Under the pieces are notes generated by a model. It was not told the origin of the DNA. It ran no database searches and worked only from the letters and a program-made list of their open reading frames with translations. Made by a program: the position numbers and the translations under genes. A stretch of 64,000 nucleotides of DNA, taken from contig NC_080583.1 of the NCBI RefSeq assembly GCF_029962835.1, positions 70,541,158-70,605,157 on the forward strand, given 5' to 3'. Shown here in pieces: positions 12,355-23,401 of the stretch (its first letter is position 1; each line of letters starts with the position of its first letter). This DNA comes from Magnolia sinica. Its lineage: Eukaryota > Streptophyta > Magnoliopsida > Magnoliales > Magnoliaceae.

Positions 12355-12635
12355 ATAACCCTAAACCTAAACTTACACCTAAACCTATTCTCAAATCCCT
12401 AAACTTAAACCTATACCTAAACCTAAACCTATAACCCTAACCTAAACCTAAACCTAAACTCGAAAACCTAAGCCGAAACCTGATCCCAAACCCAAACCCG
12501 AATCTGAATCCCTAAACCCTAAACCCTAAACCTAAACCTAAACCTATTCTCAAATCCCTAAACCTAAACTTAAACTTAATTCACTTAACTTAAACCTACA
12601 CCTAAACCCAAACTGATAACCCTAACCTAAATCTA
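12355..12635 (+). repeat. Telomere-like CCTAAA array, block 1 (in CACTA-1)
   Basis: Degenerate CCTAAACCTAAAC repeats with the punctuating phrases TTCTCAAATCCCTAAAC and CCCGAATCTGAATCC. The same phrases, inverted, define the big array at 46916-59066. The block ends in TATATGTATTTATGCATGG, a sequence also found beside the 3' ends of both CACTA elements (about 19515 and, inverted, about 46475). Confidence 0.9.
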
Positions 12636-12796
12636 TATGTATTTATGCATGGATGAATGGCTAAAGGAAACAACTTCCTCCCTTAATTTTCCTCTCTTTC
12701 TGCAATGGCCTACTAAAGTTTTGAATCAAGTTGAAAGTTGGGTCTCAGGGGTTTCATGGGTGCCACATCATATGGACCAGATTTTGGGCCTATGAC

Positions 12797-12798
<2 letters not shown>

Positions 12799-12849
<51 letters not shown>
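12799..12849. repeat. (GT)n microsatellite
   Basis: An uninterrupted GT run of about 25 units. A shorter GT run lies at 13558-13583 inside a MITE copy. Confidence 0.95.
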
Positions 12850-12851
<2 letters not shown>

Positions 12852-12962
12852 TAATGCTCACACACAACTAGTTGGACATTACATTTTCGTTCAACTAGCT
12901 GTGCATGTAATGAAAACTTTCTTCCTAATTAATGTAAATGCTTCCATTACATGCTAATTAAT

Positions 12963-13175
12963 ATAAACCTAAACCTATTCTCAAATCCCTAAACCTAAAC
13001 CTGATCCCGACCATGATGAAGCTATCCATTTCTTAAGGACAACAATATGGGTGGCCCGGCCATTTGGACAGGCCCATATTTGTGTGGAGCAGACCCGGAT
13101 GTGCGTCGGAGCTATCCATGAGTTGGTTGAGAATCCAAGACCTAAACCCTAAACCCTAAACCTAAAACTAAACAT
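12963..13175 (+). repeat. Telomere-like block 2 with a duplicated flanking segment
   Basis: Short CCTAAAC runs at 12965-13005 and 13138-13172 enclose a copy (13008-13125) of the segment at 12245-12320 and 12178-12215: ACCATGATGAAGCTAT, GGTGGCC(C/T)GGCCATTTGGACA and GGATGTG(C/T)GT(T/C)GGAGCTATCC. The array and its flank were therefore duplicated together. Confidence 0.75.
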
Positions 13176-13195
13176 CATGGTGGGGATAGTGCCCC

Positions 13196-13446
13196 CGACC
13201 GTTGATTCCTTCCTGGGACCCACCATGATGGTTATTTGAGATCCAACCTGTTGGTAAGTTCACACAGACCTAGATCAGAAGAAGGGATAACATAAATATC
13301 AGCTTGATCAAAAAATTTTGTGGCCCCAATTAGTTTCGAGGTCCACTTGAGCTTTAGATCTACCTCATTCTTCAGCTCATGCCCTAAAATGATCTCTTCA
13401 AATGGATGGACGGTTGGATACAACATATACATCATGGTGGGATCCA
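13196..13446. mobile_element. Fold-back MITE family A, truncated copy
   Basis: Only the hinge and second half are present: CCACCATGATGGTTATTTGAGATCCAACCTGTT..., CCACTTGAGCTTTAGATC, CCTAAAATGATCTCTTCAAATGGATGGACGG, ending ACATCATGGTGGGATCC. The minus-strand frame at 13232-13447 is a shadow. Confidence 0.65.
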
Positions 13447-13479
13447 AATCTCAGGTGGATTATAATACAGTAAACAATG

Positions 13480-13917
13480 GTCCATCGTGATTTATGTATT
13501 TCATCCACTCCGTTCATCTATTTTAATAGATAATTTTGTCTTGAGACAATAAATGAAGTGTGTGTGTGTGTGTGTGTGTGTGTATCTTAAATGGACCACA
13601 CATACAAGAAAGAATGTGAATTGAACTTGTTCCATTTAAAAATTCTTGGGGGGCCGTGGAAGTTTTAGATCAAGCTGATATTTATTTTTTCCCTTCATCA
13701 ATGTCTGTGTGATCTTGTGAATAGGTTGGATGATAAATAAACATCACTATAAGCCCTAGAAAGGTTTCAATGATGGAAATCATTATACCCACTGTTTCTT
13801 GTGGTATGGTCTGCCTAAGTTTCGGATATGATTCAATTTTGGTTTCAACCCCTAAAATGATCTGGAAAAGCAGATGGATGGTGTAAATAAACTACATATA
13901 TTTACAGTGGGCCCAAC
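13480..13917. mobile_element. Fold-back MITE family A copy
   Basis: A full-length but diverged copy: GTGATTTATGTATTTCATCCACTCCGTTCATC, GGACCACACATACAAG, the hinge CACTATAAGCCC, then GGTATGGTCTGCC, CCCTAAAATGATCTGGAAAAG, ATGGATGGTGT. A GT microsatellite (13558-13583) replaces part of the first half. Confidence 0.65.
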
Positions 13918-13989
13918 TGAGCGTACTGAGTAACTTAGGATGCAATCCAATTTCAGGCGTAACTAGCTTAGTGGGTTAGGCCTTGACTG

Positions 13990-14425
13990 TGGGACCCAAC
14001 TCGATCTATGTGTTGTACATCTACGTCATCCACCTGCATTTGCAGTAGCTCATTTTAGAGGATGTCCCAAATTGAGACACATCCAAAGATCAAGTGTGGA
14101 TCACACCATAGGAAAATAATGGTGATTGAATGCCCAGCGTTAAAAACTTCGTAGAGCCCACTATAATGTTTATTTGGCATCAAACATGTTGATAAGGTCA
14201 AACAAATCCTAAACTTAAGAAGGGAAAACACAAATATCTGATTGATCGAAAACTTTTGTGGCCCTAAGAAGTTTTTAATGGTAGGAGATCAATCCTCACT
14301 GTTTTCTTTCGTGAAGTCCACTTGAGCTTTAGATCTGTCTCATTCTTTAGCTCATGCCTTAAAATGATCTCTCCAAATGGATGGATGGTGTGGATACAAC
14401 ACATACATCATGGTGGGGCCCACAT
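13990..14425. mobile_element. Fold-back MITE family A copy
   Basis: Runs from GTGGGACCCAACTCGATCTATGTG to ACATACATCATGGTGGGGCCCAC. It contains CATTTTAGAGGATG, GGTGATTGAATGCCCAGC, the hinge CCCACTATAATGTTTATTTGGCATC, and GTGAAGTCCACTTGAGC. Nested in CACTA-1 between telomere-like blocks 2 and 3. Confidence 0.7.
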
Positions 14426-14509
14426 AAGTTGGTGATGTCACATCAATAGCCAATAGCCACTCAACTTGTCAGTAGCTAATCCGCGTCCGGATACAGCCAG
14501 TTACGACCC

Positions 14510-14956
14510 TGACCTACACCTTAACCTAACCCTAAACCTACACCTTAACCTAACCTTAAACCTAAACTTTAACCTAACCCTCAACCTACACCTTAACCTA
14601 AACCTTTAACTCGATTCTCAAATCCCTAAACCTAAACCTACACCTTAACCTAAACCTATAACCCTAACCTAAACCTAAACCTAAACCTAAACCCGATCCC
14701 GAACCCGAACCCGAATTCCTAAACCTAAACCTAGACCTAATCTCAAATCCCTAAACCTAAACCTATAACCCTAACCTAAACTCGAAAACCTAAACCTATA
14801 CTCGATCCCGAACCCGAACTCGAACCCAAATTCCTAATCCTATACCTAAACCTAACCCCGATCCCGAACCCGAACCCGAACCCGAATTCTTAAACCCTGA
14901 GCCTAAACCTAAACCTATTCTCAAATCCCTAAACCTAAACCTACACCTAAACCAAA
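14510..14956 (+). repeat. Telomere-like CCTAAA array, block 3, abutting the TNP2 remnant
   Basis: CCTAAACCTAAACC runs are punctuated by CCCGATCCCGAACCCGAACC and TCTCAAATCCCTAAACC. The last repeat (CCTACACCTAAACC) ends at about 14953. Transposase coding sequence starts within a few bases, with no TIR or other boundary between them. The 66-codon minus-strand frame at 14796-14996 (Gly/Ser/Leu repeats) is a product of the array. Confidence 0.92.
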
Positions 14957-16965
14957 TATTGATGAACATAGAGAAGAAAATAAAAGATAGTTTCAAGGCT
15001 CGATTGGATGTACAAGCAATGGGTTTAAGGAAAGAGTTACACTTGTAACCACATGAAAATTCATATATTATACCAGTAGCCTGCTACATATTGACAAAAC
15101 TAAAGAAAAAGTATTTATGTGAATGGTTGAGATCGGTGAAGTTTTCCAATGGGTATACGTCAAATATATCTCAGTGCATAAACATTATGGACTGTAAGGT
15201 AACAGGAATGAAAAGTCATGATTGTCATATCCTTCTCAACGTCTACTATCGGTTGCGATTCGTGGATTCCTGAGCAAGAATATCAGTGCGGCGCTGATTG
15301 ATTTGGGGATATTCTTTAAGGATTTATGTTAGAAATCATTGAATATAGAAGTTATTAAACGAATGGAGAGGGACATTGTCGTAATCCTTTGCAAACTTGA
15401 AAGAATATTTCCACTTGCATTTTTTCGATGTCATGGTACACCTAGCGATTCACTTACCGCAAGAGGCGAAGCTTGCAGGCCCGGTACAATATCGTTGAAT
15501 GTATCTAATCAAAAGGTGGTATAACCCATTAAAATTTTTATTTATTCCATACATTATATATATCCATGTTTTCATATGTATAACATAGTGGTTTTGTGTA
15601 CAGATACCTTCACATACTAAAATGACTTGTGAGGAATAAGGCACGTCTAGAGAGATCCATTGCTGAGGTGTACATTGATAATGAGTGCCTAACATTTTGC
15701 TCAATGTATCTTCATGACATAGAGAGTAGATTCAATCGTGAAGATTGGAATGTCGATGAAAGGCGGGAGCATGAACAAGGACTCATATCTGTATTCGCAC
15801 ATAACATTCATCCTTTAGGATCCCAACATTTCAGGATATGGACCTTGAGGATCAAGCAAAGGCACGGTGGTATGTGTTGCATAATTATGAAGAAATAGAG
15901 TTGCACTTAGAGTAAGTCTTCCCTCGATAATTGTATCTTTACATACGATGATCTTAATGTTTCTTGCTAATGACATGTCAATTATGTATAGCGAACACAT
16001 CGAGGAGATGAAGTCCCAATACCTGACAAATTATGATCGAATGCATCAGGATCAGTTTTCAGAATGGTTCGCAAAACGTGTAAGATTTCACCTTATATCT
16101 CACCACACTTAGAAGCACAATATTTAAACTTAAGAAAATTCTTAAAAAATTACATTCTATACACGATAACAGATGAAGACGTTGCGCACTAGCAACTCTA
16201 TGAATGCATCTGATGCACTCTACTCACTGGCGTGTGGCCCTAATAGACGTGTATCAAGATATATAGGTTGTATTGTAAATGAGATTCGGTTCCATACTGA
16301 AGAGCGTGAGAAGTATAGGACCACATAAAATAGTGGGGTGGTTATGAAGAAAATGCATGAGGAGGTAGAAATTGACTTTTATGGCGTTTTGGTGGATATT
16401 ATTGAGCTGAGTTATTGTATGAGAAAGTGGGTGTATTTATTTAAATGTGATTGGTGGGACATTGGAAATAAGAAGTTGGGAATACAGATTGACAACTACT
16501 TTACGAGCGTAAATTTATCTCGAAAGTGGTTTGAGGACGACCCATTTGTCATCGCCAGCCAAGCTGAATAAGTATTTTTACCTCAATGACACCAAGTTAG
16601 GCGACTCTTGGCACGTGGTGCAGAAAATAAAGCTCAGGAACGTATTTGACGTTCCCAAACCAGACGTTGAAGATAGCGAGGACGGGAGAAATAGAGCATC
16701 TAGGGTTGAACAAGTATATCAAGAAAACATGCCATCTGGGGATAGAGGGATTGATCCAAATGTTGATATTGATGTGGTGCAATTGAATAGAGATGATGTG
16801 CTACTTGATCATGTTGATGCCTCAATAATACATGACATTTTTAGAGATGGTAACGGTTTCATTGATGATGATGTTGCAGACGATGAAGAGGAAATACTGA
16901 ATAGCGATAGTGATGGTAAAGAAGAAATAGTCCTAAGCGATAGTGATACAGACGACAATTATTAA
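14957..16965 (+). pseudogene. TNP2-like CACTA transposase, C-terminal remnant
   Basis: The homology starts abruptly after the array with KKIKDSFKARLDVQAMGLR, inside the usual TNP2 sequence. It continues through VACYILT, SNGYTSNISQCINI, TGMKSHDCHILL, then the DUF4218-type motif ILCKLERIFPLAFF, then NKARLERSIAEVY and NECLTFCSMYL, and finally a DUF4216-type region (FYGVLVDIIEL, LFKCDWWD, DDPFVIASQAE) and an acidic tail ending DSDTDDNY. Introns are likely near 15500-15605 and 15915-16000. Breaks seen: several frameshifts in 15240-15480, TAA where a Gln codon is expected at 16570-16572, and an extra T just after it. The catalytic N-terminal half is absent from the element. It can no longer make an active transposase. 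Confidence 0.85.
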
Positions 16966-17077
16966 ATATACACATGATTTACATGTCATTTTTCAATTCG
17001 AATAATTTGATTATTACATTATACATGTCTTATAAGTCATGATTTATTCATTTAATTGACTTGTTTATAATCTACAT

Positions 17078-17488
17078 TTGCAGTTGAATCAATTTCTGAT
17101 CATGTCCTCCTCAAATCGGAGTGTAGCGGAAGCACGAAGCATACTTCATCAGTTGTTGCGGATGGACTTTTTGGCCCTATCTTCTTCTGGTAGGGCCAAA
17201 GATATACTCGGTCTGGTCAATGAGTGTAGGGAGGAATATATCGATGATGACTCAGATGAAATATTATACAATCTCAAAGAAATTTCGGACCTGATGAAGG
17301 AATATAACCACGAAAAACTTCGTATGGAAGATACGGTTTTGTCACTTACACATCTGAATGGAGTTCCAAGTGACCAGATTTCTCCTATTGTAATTGGCAT
17401 ATTAGCTGTAACAATGTCGAGTACTTCACACATCTTGACATATACTTCTGCAGCGTATGATAACTTACGCAATGAGTACTTTGGATAG
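17078..17488 (+). CDS. Unrecognised 136-codon ORF between TNP2 and TNPA remnants
   Basis: I do not recognise this protein. The ninth codon is a second Met (17102) in better context, giving a 128-residue product beginning MSSSNRSVAEARS. It is acidic in the middle (EEYIDDDSDE), probably mostly helical, and ends in TYTSAAYDNLRNEYFG. No membrane segment, signal peptide or catalytic motif is evident. A CTACATTTGCAG just upstream (17072-17083) looks like a splice acceptor, so it may be a last exon joined to something upstream, possibly the TNP2 transcription unit. It is uninterrupted although both neighbours in the element are broken. It could be an accessory gene of this CACTA lineage, a captured exon, or chance. 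Confidence 0.4.
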   Translation: MQLNQFLIMSSSNRSVAEARSILHQLLRMDFLALSSSGRAKDILGLVNECREEYIDDDSDEILYNLKEISDLMKEYNHEKLRMEDTVLSLTHLNGVPSDQISPIVIGILAVTMSSTSHILTYTSAAYDNLRNEYFG

Positions 17489-17808
17489 TTGATCCGAAGT
17501 TATTTCGTATTATAATGAAATACATGTGTTTAATATAGAATGACAATGTATAAAGGAATTTCTAAATTTTACTAGAATATTTATGGTTTTATTATATTCT
17601 GCTTGCATTATAGTGTAATGGTCTAATCATATTTTAATCATCTCTCTAAGCATAAGCACAAATTCATTCTACCATCAACACTACTTGTATAATGTTTTAG
17701 TATATTCCACTTGCACTGTAAAGTTTAATGTATTTATTATATTGATGTTCATACACTTGTACTGACATTGTTTAAATTTATAAATTCGTAATTCTCACAT
17801 ATTCAGTC

Positions 17809-19380
17809 ATGGCACTAGGTGGGAGATCAAGTCGTTCGCGCACTGGATCTACCCCTTCCACCCATGATGCAATAGAGACAACAATGATGTTACATGTTAT
17901 ATCACAGGCGTTTGATCCCTCAGTTGCGCATACACCGGGTACTGCATGTAATTCTAGACATATATTTCTTTTAGTGACTTTTGTTTATGTTTAGACTTAC
18001 ATATTTCTTTTGCGACAGCATCGTCGACCAATAAATGAGGACGTGGATCCATACGTGGGTTAGTTTCAGAGCGACTTATGTGTAAGGGAAGGGTGACGGT
18101 AGAGTTCCCACAGGACTGCCTTAGACCTGTTAAAGATAATGCCAGGTTGTTTACGTCGAAGGTCGGTATCCTATGTCGATCTCTGATCCCTGCCATCACT
18201 CCCCATTGGGCAGACGTGACAGATGATGTGCAACAGCTCATTCGTCGGTGCCTTACAATAAATTTTAGTAAATTAAATTTTCTTTTGTGAAAGTTCATTT
18301 ACGGTTAAGTTATTTTCTTAATAAGTTTATTGCCGTAATCTATTATTTACGAAACTGCAGGATAAATTTGTCTTAGATTTGAGTGTTCCATATATTTCTC
18401 ATGCCGTCGACGACATGGTCAGGGAGTGGTTCAAGGAGTACCGCGGAGAGTTACATCAGCGATACAAGTGGTACAGGACCCACGATGAGGCCGTATTATC
18501 TGCACCGCCGCACGTAACTTTAGACGACTGGCAGATACTCTGCGAGAGATTTCGTTTGAGGCTTTTCAGGTAATATTTACATATTTACGATATCTTAAGG
18601 TAACAATTAAATTCACAATTAATAATAATGTATTATGAATAATATGTTCAGAAGAGGAGCCAAATAATTCTGCGAATAGGGAAAAGTTATAAGTGAACTG
18701 CGTAGCTGGTTCAAAGTCATTTTTACAACATCGTTACAGGATAATAAGAAATTACTGGTGATTATTAAGTTGATATATTCTTTCCATGCATTTATATTAA
18801 CTTTATTGTCCTTTCGATTAGTAGACCTCTATAGGGGGACTCACTTCGGCAAGCGACGGGATCTTGGGTTCAGCCTAAAACTAGCGACAATTGGGTAAAA
18901 ATCCTTACATTATAAATTTTAATTGCATTGATTTATAATAATGTCATTCGATATGAAAAATTATATGTTTTCATTACAGGCGGCGATGGACACCATTCGT
19001 AGTCAACTCACTCCTAATGGTAGTCAGTGGAGTGAGTCAGATATCCTGAGCAAGGTGCTTAGCACCCGTTCTGGATACATGCGTGGGCTTGGCCATGGTG
19101 CCAAGCTCATGGCACCCGTAAGAGCTACCTCCAGCCGATCCGTCGCTGGAGAGAGCGCCCTACATTAAGTTTATATGGTAGAGAGAGAGGTTCAGCAGCT
19201 GCAGATCATCGTCGATGAGATTAAAGAGCAGCTAGAGAGGAAGAGGAAGGAAGAGTAGAGGCGTAGGGAGGAGGATCAAGGAGATGCGGGTGGAGCATGA
19301 GCGACGGATGCAGGAGATGTTTCAGGCTCTCACTACACGCTTTGCCACTAATGCCCCACCACCTCCACCTTCATCTTCGT
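17809..19380 (+). pseudogene. TNPA-like (Ptta/En-Spm, Transposase_24 type) remnant
   Basis: Exon-like pieces match the plant Ptta/En-Spm DNA-binding protein. They are MALGGRSSRSRTGSTPS (from 17809), VEFPQDCLRPVKDNA with the following WADVTDDVQQLI (18090-18250), then after a CTGCAG acceptor at 18360 DKFVLDLSVPYISHAVDD, YRGELHQRYKWYRTHDEA and LDDWQILCERF, closing on a CAGGTAAT donor (18571). Next come GSKSFLQHRYR (18712-18744), YRGTHFGKRRD (18830-18860), and MDTIRSQLTPNGSQ with SGYMRGLGHGAK (18985-19110). The end is a charged, helical, coiled-coil-like tail to about 19380. Stops at 18062 and 18705 and frame changes near 18700 show decay. In intact elements this protein binds the subterminal repeats. 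Confidence 0.8.
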
Positions 19381-19724
19381 GATTTTTATTTTATTTTATT
19401 TATGATTTATTTTATATATGAATGTTAAACTTATATGTATTTGTGCGTATAAGATGTGGATAGGATTTTTTATTTTATTTATGATTTATTTTATATACGA
19501 ATGTTAAACTTATATGTATTTATGTGTGGATGAATGTGGGTTGTATGTGGATGGGGATAGGATTGTTTGTATATGGATGAATGTGGTTTGTGTTTGGATG
19601 GATGTAGTTTGTGTTTGGATGGATGTGGATGTAAATATGATGAAAATGTATTGTAACAAGTGTATTTACAGGTGTATATCAGAAAATTTTTCCTAAATTT
19701 TGAAAATAAATGAAACTGGGAAGA
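19381..19724. repeat. TNPA 3' flank shared with CACTA-2
   Basis: An AT-rich stretch with an internal duplication of TTTATGATTTATTTTATATA (19397 and 19481) and GGATGAATGTGG / GTTTGGATGGATGTAG units. The same units occur inverted at 46340-46500 near the end of the second CACTA element. Confidence 0.7.
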
Positions 19725-20159
19725 AACAGACTATTACCGATGAAATATTTCGTTAGTAATAGTAGGTCTAAAACTTATACCAACGAAATCTTTTGCACGT
19801 AAAAATTAATATAAAAATTTATACTAACGATTTATATGAGATATACCGATGAATTGTTTCGTCGGTAATAGAGGGTTTATGCCGATGAGCATACTCATCG
19901 GTATTATTGTTTTACCGACGAACATACTTGTCGGTAATGTCATTAATCTACAGTTTTACTGATTGCCGACGATTTTAGTCGTCGGTATTTGTTTTATCAT
20001 TGCCAATGAAGTCATATTTCATCGGGAAAAGCCTTTAGCCATGGTCTTATTGCGACGATCTTTCTGATGAGAGATTTCATCGGAAATAATCATTATCGAC
20101 GAAAAAAGATAAAATAACGATGAATTATGTTGTCGATAAAAGAGCAATTTCCTGTAGTG
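19725..20159 (+). repeat. 3' subterminal repeats and TIR of CACTA-1
   Basis: Repeated TACCGACGAA and TCGTCGGTA units, many as close inverted pairs, run up to the terminal inverted repeat ending ...CCTGTAGTG. They mirror the 5' subterminal region. Confidence 0.85.
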
Positions 20160-20547
20160 ATGAGAAGGGCTTAGAAAATTTAGGAGAATAACATGGTTGG
20201 ACCAAATTGGCCACTTACTATTTTTGGTCAAAAACCATGAAGTCTAATAGAAATAGAGGTAGTTTATAAATAGTAATTTTACTATTTATATTAAGTCATG
20301 CATTAAGGGTTTTTATGTTGGATTCTAAGTTTAAAACTCCATCCTAGGTTTGAGTTCCTTATTTACAGAGTTGTAAACTTTTTTTTATGATCAATCAAGT
20401 TATTTTAAATTTATTAGATATTATTTCTGCTTTTATCCCTCATGGATTCGAGGAAGATCTGTGAGGAGTCGAGAGAACTCAATGGATTAGAGTAATTATA
20501 CCTTGAGGAAGATAGTGATTGACCTCATCATGTCGCTCAGTGTGCTA
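20160..20547 (+). mobile_element. 3' half of the ~0.7-kb LTR split by CACTA-1
   Basis: It continues the unit of 8488-8793. TTGTAAACTTTTTT, ATCAATCAAGTTATTT, GATTCGAGG, TGTGAGGAGT and GACCTCATCA match 29870-30045 of the second copy. Together the halves make about 694 bp, against about 670 bp for the uninterrupted copy. Confidence 0.6.
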
Positions 20548-21480
20548 GATTCAAGTATGCCATTTGGACCCAGTTATAAGACCAGTTCTACTCGATCTAA
20601 GTCAGGTCCACTATCTTGGACCAGTTAAAATCAGGTTGGATTGGCCCACTTAATTGTAATATATACTATATTAATTATTCTAGCAACCAAATGGGGTTTG
20701 ATAATTCATATGCATGCAAGATTTCATGTTTACAACACTAATGTGTTAAAGTGGGACATGGGAGTGAATCCAATCCATTCATTCAAGTGGGCCCAACCAT
20801 GTAAATGTCATTATTTGATGTGTTCCTAACTTGAACTTGATTTGAGACCAAGTTCATAGACTTGATGGGTACCTATGGGCCCAGATCGTAAAAAAGGAAA
20901 GACTTGCAAGCGAAAGGACCATCACTCAACAAGACTTTAAATGGATGAACCCAGGCCTTGACCCATCCACTTAACTCAAAACTTACTGAGTCAACTTTTA
21001 AAAAAATAATAAAAAAATATTATTACTAAGTGAACTCCGAATCTCTTGGAAACCCTATCTAGGTCTTGACTCATTCCACACTTAGGATGACTCATTGGGT
21101 AACTCGATCACTCCGTCAAGTAAATGCAACTCGTAGCGATGCGACCGAAGTCACTCTCTGAGTCAGCACAAGTTATACTAATTATAAACAAATAATAAAA
21201 GTGAATGGAGACAAATAGAACTATAACCTCACCAAAATAAATACAAAGACTTTACCAAGACAATAATATTTTATTATTTAAACTATTTCTAATTATTATA
21301 TATAGTTATTTATATACATGATAATTTTAATGATAACTCTTAAATATCGAGTAAGGTCCAGGTGACTCTTTAACTTGACCATATTGGGCTAAATACCGAG
21401 TTGAAACAAGCTTTTGGTTTTCTATCATGGCTAGATGATATTGTTTTCCCCTCCTCTTCTTGGGAGCTTATTCAGTGTGT
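20548..21480. other. Intronic sequence with no recognised feature
   Basis: No coding or repeat signature was identified. AT-rich with scattered short frames. Confidence 0.4.
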
Positions 21481-22319
21481 GAACTCCTCCGTGAGTTGAC
21501 ACCCCCGACTGGTAGGTGAAATGCATGGCATTTAATGATGGGACCCTTGGCCTAAAGGATGAGGGGAACTTTGCCATCAAATGATGGGAGACGAGATAGA
21601 AGGACTGGAATAAGGTGGATGTGAATATCCAAGGTTCATGTTATGGGAAAATTGAATTGGTACACTGCACGGAAAGTATAATTGATCACAAGAAAAATAT
21701 CAGGATGAGTTGAGCAGATTGACCACAACTAGTAAGCCACAAAGCTCATAAAATATGATTAATGATCCTCCCGACAGAGAGATCGACCCCAACTTGAGTT
21801 ACCTAAGTGTAGAGCTTGGTTGTAAGACCCATCTCCCGAGCTAAGCAGATCGACCACAACCTGGGCGACATGAGGATCATGGAGAAAATCTCATCTTGAA
21901 CCAAGAGAATAGATCCAATATGATTCTACTCAAAGATCACACTAACTGAGGCAAGCTCATTTATAAATTCGAGTGAAGAGTCGTATTCGGATAAGATTTT
22001 CCAATGATTCTAGCGAATCCCGCGACTCCCACAAGATACACATATCGAATGGAAGTAAGAGAAAAAACCCAAGTTTAAGTCTTTTCGATCCGAGTCTACC
22101 TACCTGACTTAGGCATCAGAGGATCCACGAAAGTACTTGGCACCCCCATTTCTACTTCGTCTTATCTTCTTACAGGTTGTCTGGTGGACTCACCTCTACA
22201 ATCAATCATATTTATTCATTCAGATGTTGGCGATAACATATTGATGTCGTCTATAGGAACGACAACAAAGCCAAGTTCTCTCCAACTCAAGCTTGAGTTA
22301 TTACTTGTTCTCCTCCTCC

Positions 22320-23401
22320 TCGATGGCCAAGAGAAAGGGGAAAGCCCTAAATACGTTTGAGTCTACTCATGGCGCGCATCCTAAAGATGCTCAGGCTTCA
22401 TAATCAGTACTCAATCCCAGCTACCATCATAAGCAATAGTGCAAAGGTCCTGGAACTGGGCTAGCTAGCTCATCTCCCTCGAGAACTAGGTGGGAGCCCT
22501 AATTGGCAACATAGACCGTATCATTAGGTTGTTAGAAAGGTAGCGTGGATCCCCAACTAACCAACCAGAAAATATGGAGGCAACGATCGAGCAATCCCGT
22601 CCGATACCGTCGCGCCCTGGGCATCGCTAAGCAAAGGCACAACCTGGGGGGAACATTCTCTCCCTGATGTAGACCCCAAAGGCCACCTAGCTTGCTAAGT
22701 CCGATCTGTGCCATATCTTGGACTAAATGAGGCAAGCTTGGGAAAAGGCTCTAGAGATCATGGCTGAAAATGAAGTCCCTTAGGGGGTAGATATTAAAGA
22801 AACATGAGATCAACTCAGTAATATACAACAAGTCGTATCGAGCAAAGGATCCAGCTTCCATCAATGCCCTTCTCGAACAGACTGAGCTGCCATTTACGAA
22901 CGACATCATGCAAGCCCACCTGTCGTATAAGCTTAGGATGCCCCCAAATATTTCCATATTCAGGCATGGGAGACCCTGCCAAGCACCTAAAATCATTTTG
23001 AGCAGAAATGAAACTTCATGGCACTTATGGACCCCTGATATGCAGGGCATTCTCTCCGACAGTGATTGAGGCAACTCAAAAGTGGTACAAACACTTGAAA
23101 CCAAAATCCATCAGCTCATTTGCCGAACTTAGAAGGGCTTTTGCCACCTGATTTATTTGGGGTAAGGACATAAGGAAGTGTTCAATCCACCTCCTCATGA
23201 TAACCTAGAATGAAGAAGAGATATTAAAAGATTACATCGTCCAATTTAATATTAAGGTTGTTTAGGTAGTTGGCTACTCCAACTAGGTGGCTCTCACAGT
23301 AATGATGGTTGGGCTCAAGTGAGGGAAATTCCTTTTCTCAATTAGAAAGAACCTCTCGACAACTCTTACCGACCTCCTTAACCGAGCTTAGAAGTACTCT
23401 A
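22320..23401 (+). pseudogene. Gypsy gag remnant, 5' part
   Basis: In one frame TELPFTNDIMQAHLSYKLRM leads towards the retrotransposon gag core. After frame changes it continues with KWYKHLKPKSISSFAELRRA, IRKCSIHLLMI, NEEEILKDYIVQFN and GLK. These fit the plant gypsy gag domain. Multiple stops and frameshifts are present. It stops at an insertion at 23402 and resumes at 25213 (KYS|NVEVLFNTR). Confidence 0.75.

Larger units (their letters stand above)
8794..20159 (+). mobile_element. CACTA (En/Spm) transposon, 11,366 bp, inside the UGT intron
   Basis: The element begins CACTACAAGAAATTGGCC at 8794 and ends with the inverse of CACTACAGGAAATTGCTC at 20159. It is flanked by a perfect 3-bp duplication ATG (8791-8793 and 20160-20162), the size expected for CACTA elements. 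Subterminal repeats containing TTTCGTCGGTA and its inverse fill 8810-9370 and 19725-20150. The interior carries, in order, several nested repeats, a telomere-like array, a TNP2-like transposase remnant, an unrecognised small ORF and a TNPA-like remnant, all coding on the plus strand. Both transposition genes are broken, so it is non-autonomous now. It lies opposite to the host gene strand, inside an older LTR. Confidence 0.93.

Noticed and set aside
14796..14996. 66-codon frame with Gly-Ser and Gly-Leu repeats
   Set aside because: A translation of the telomere-like array.
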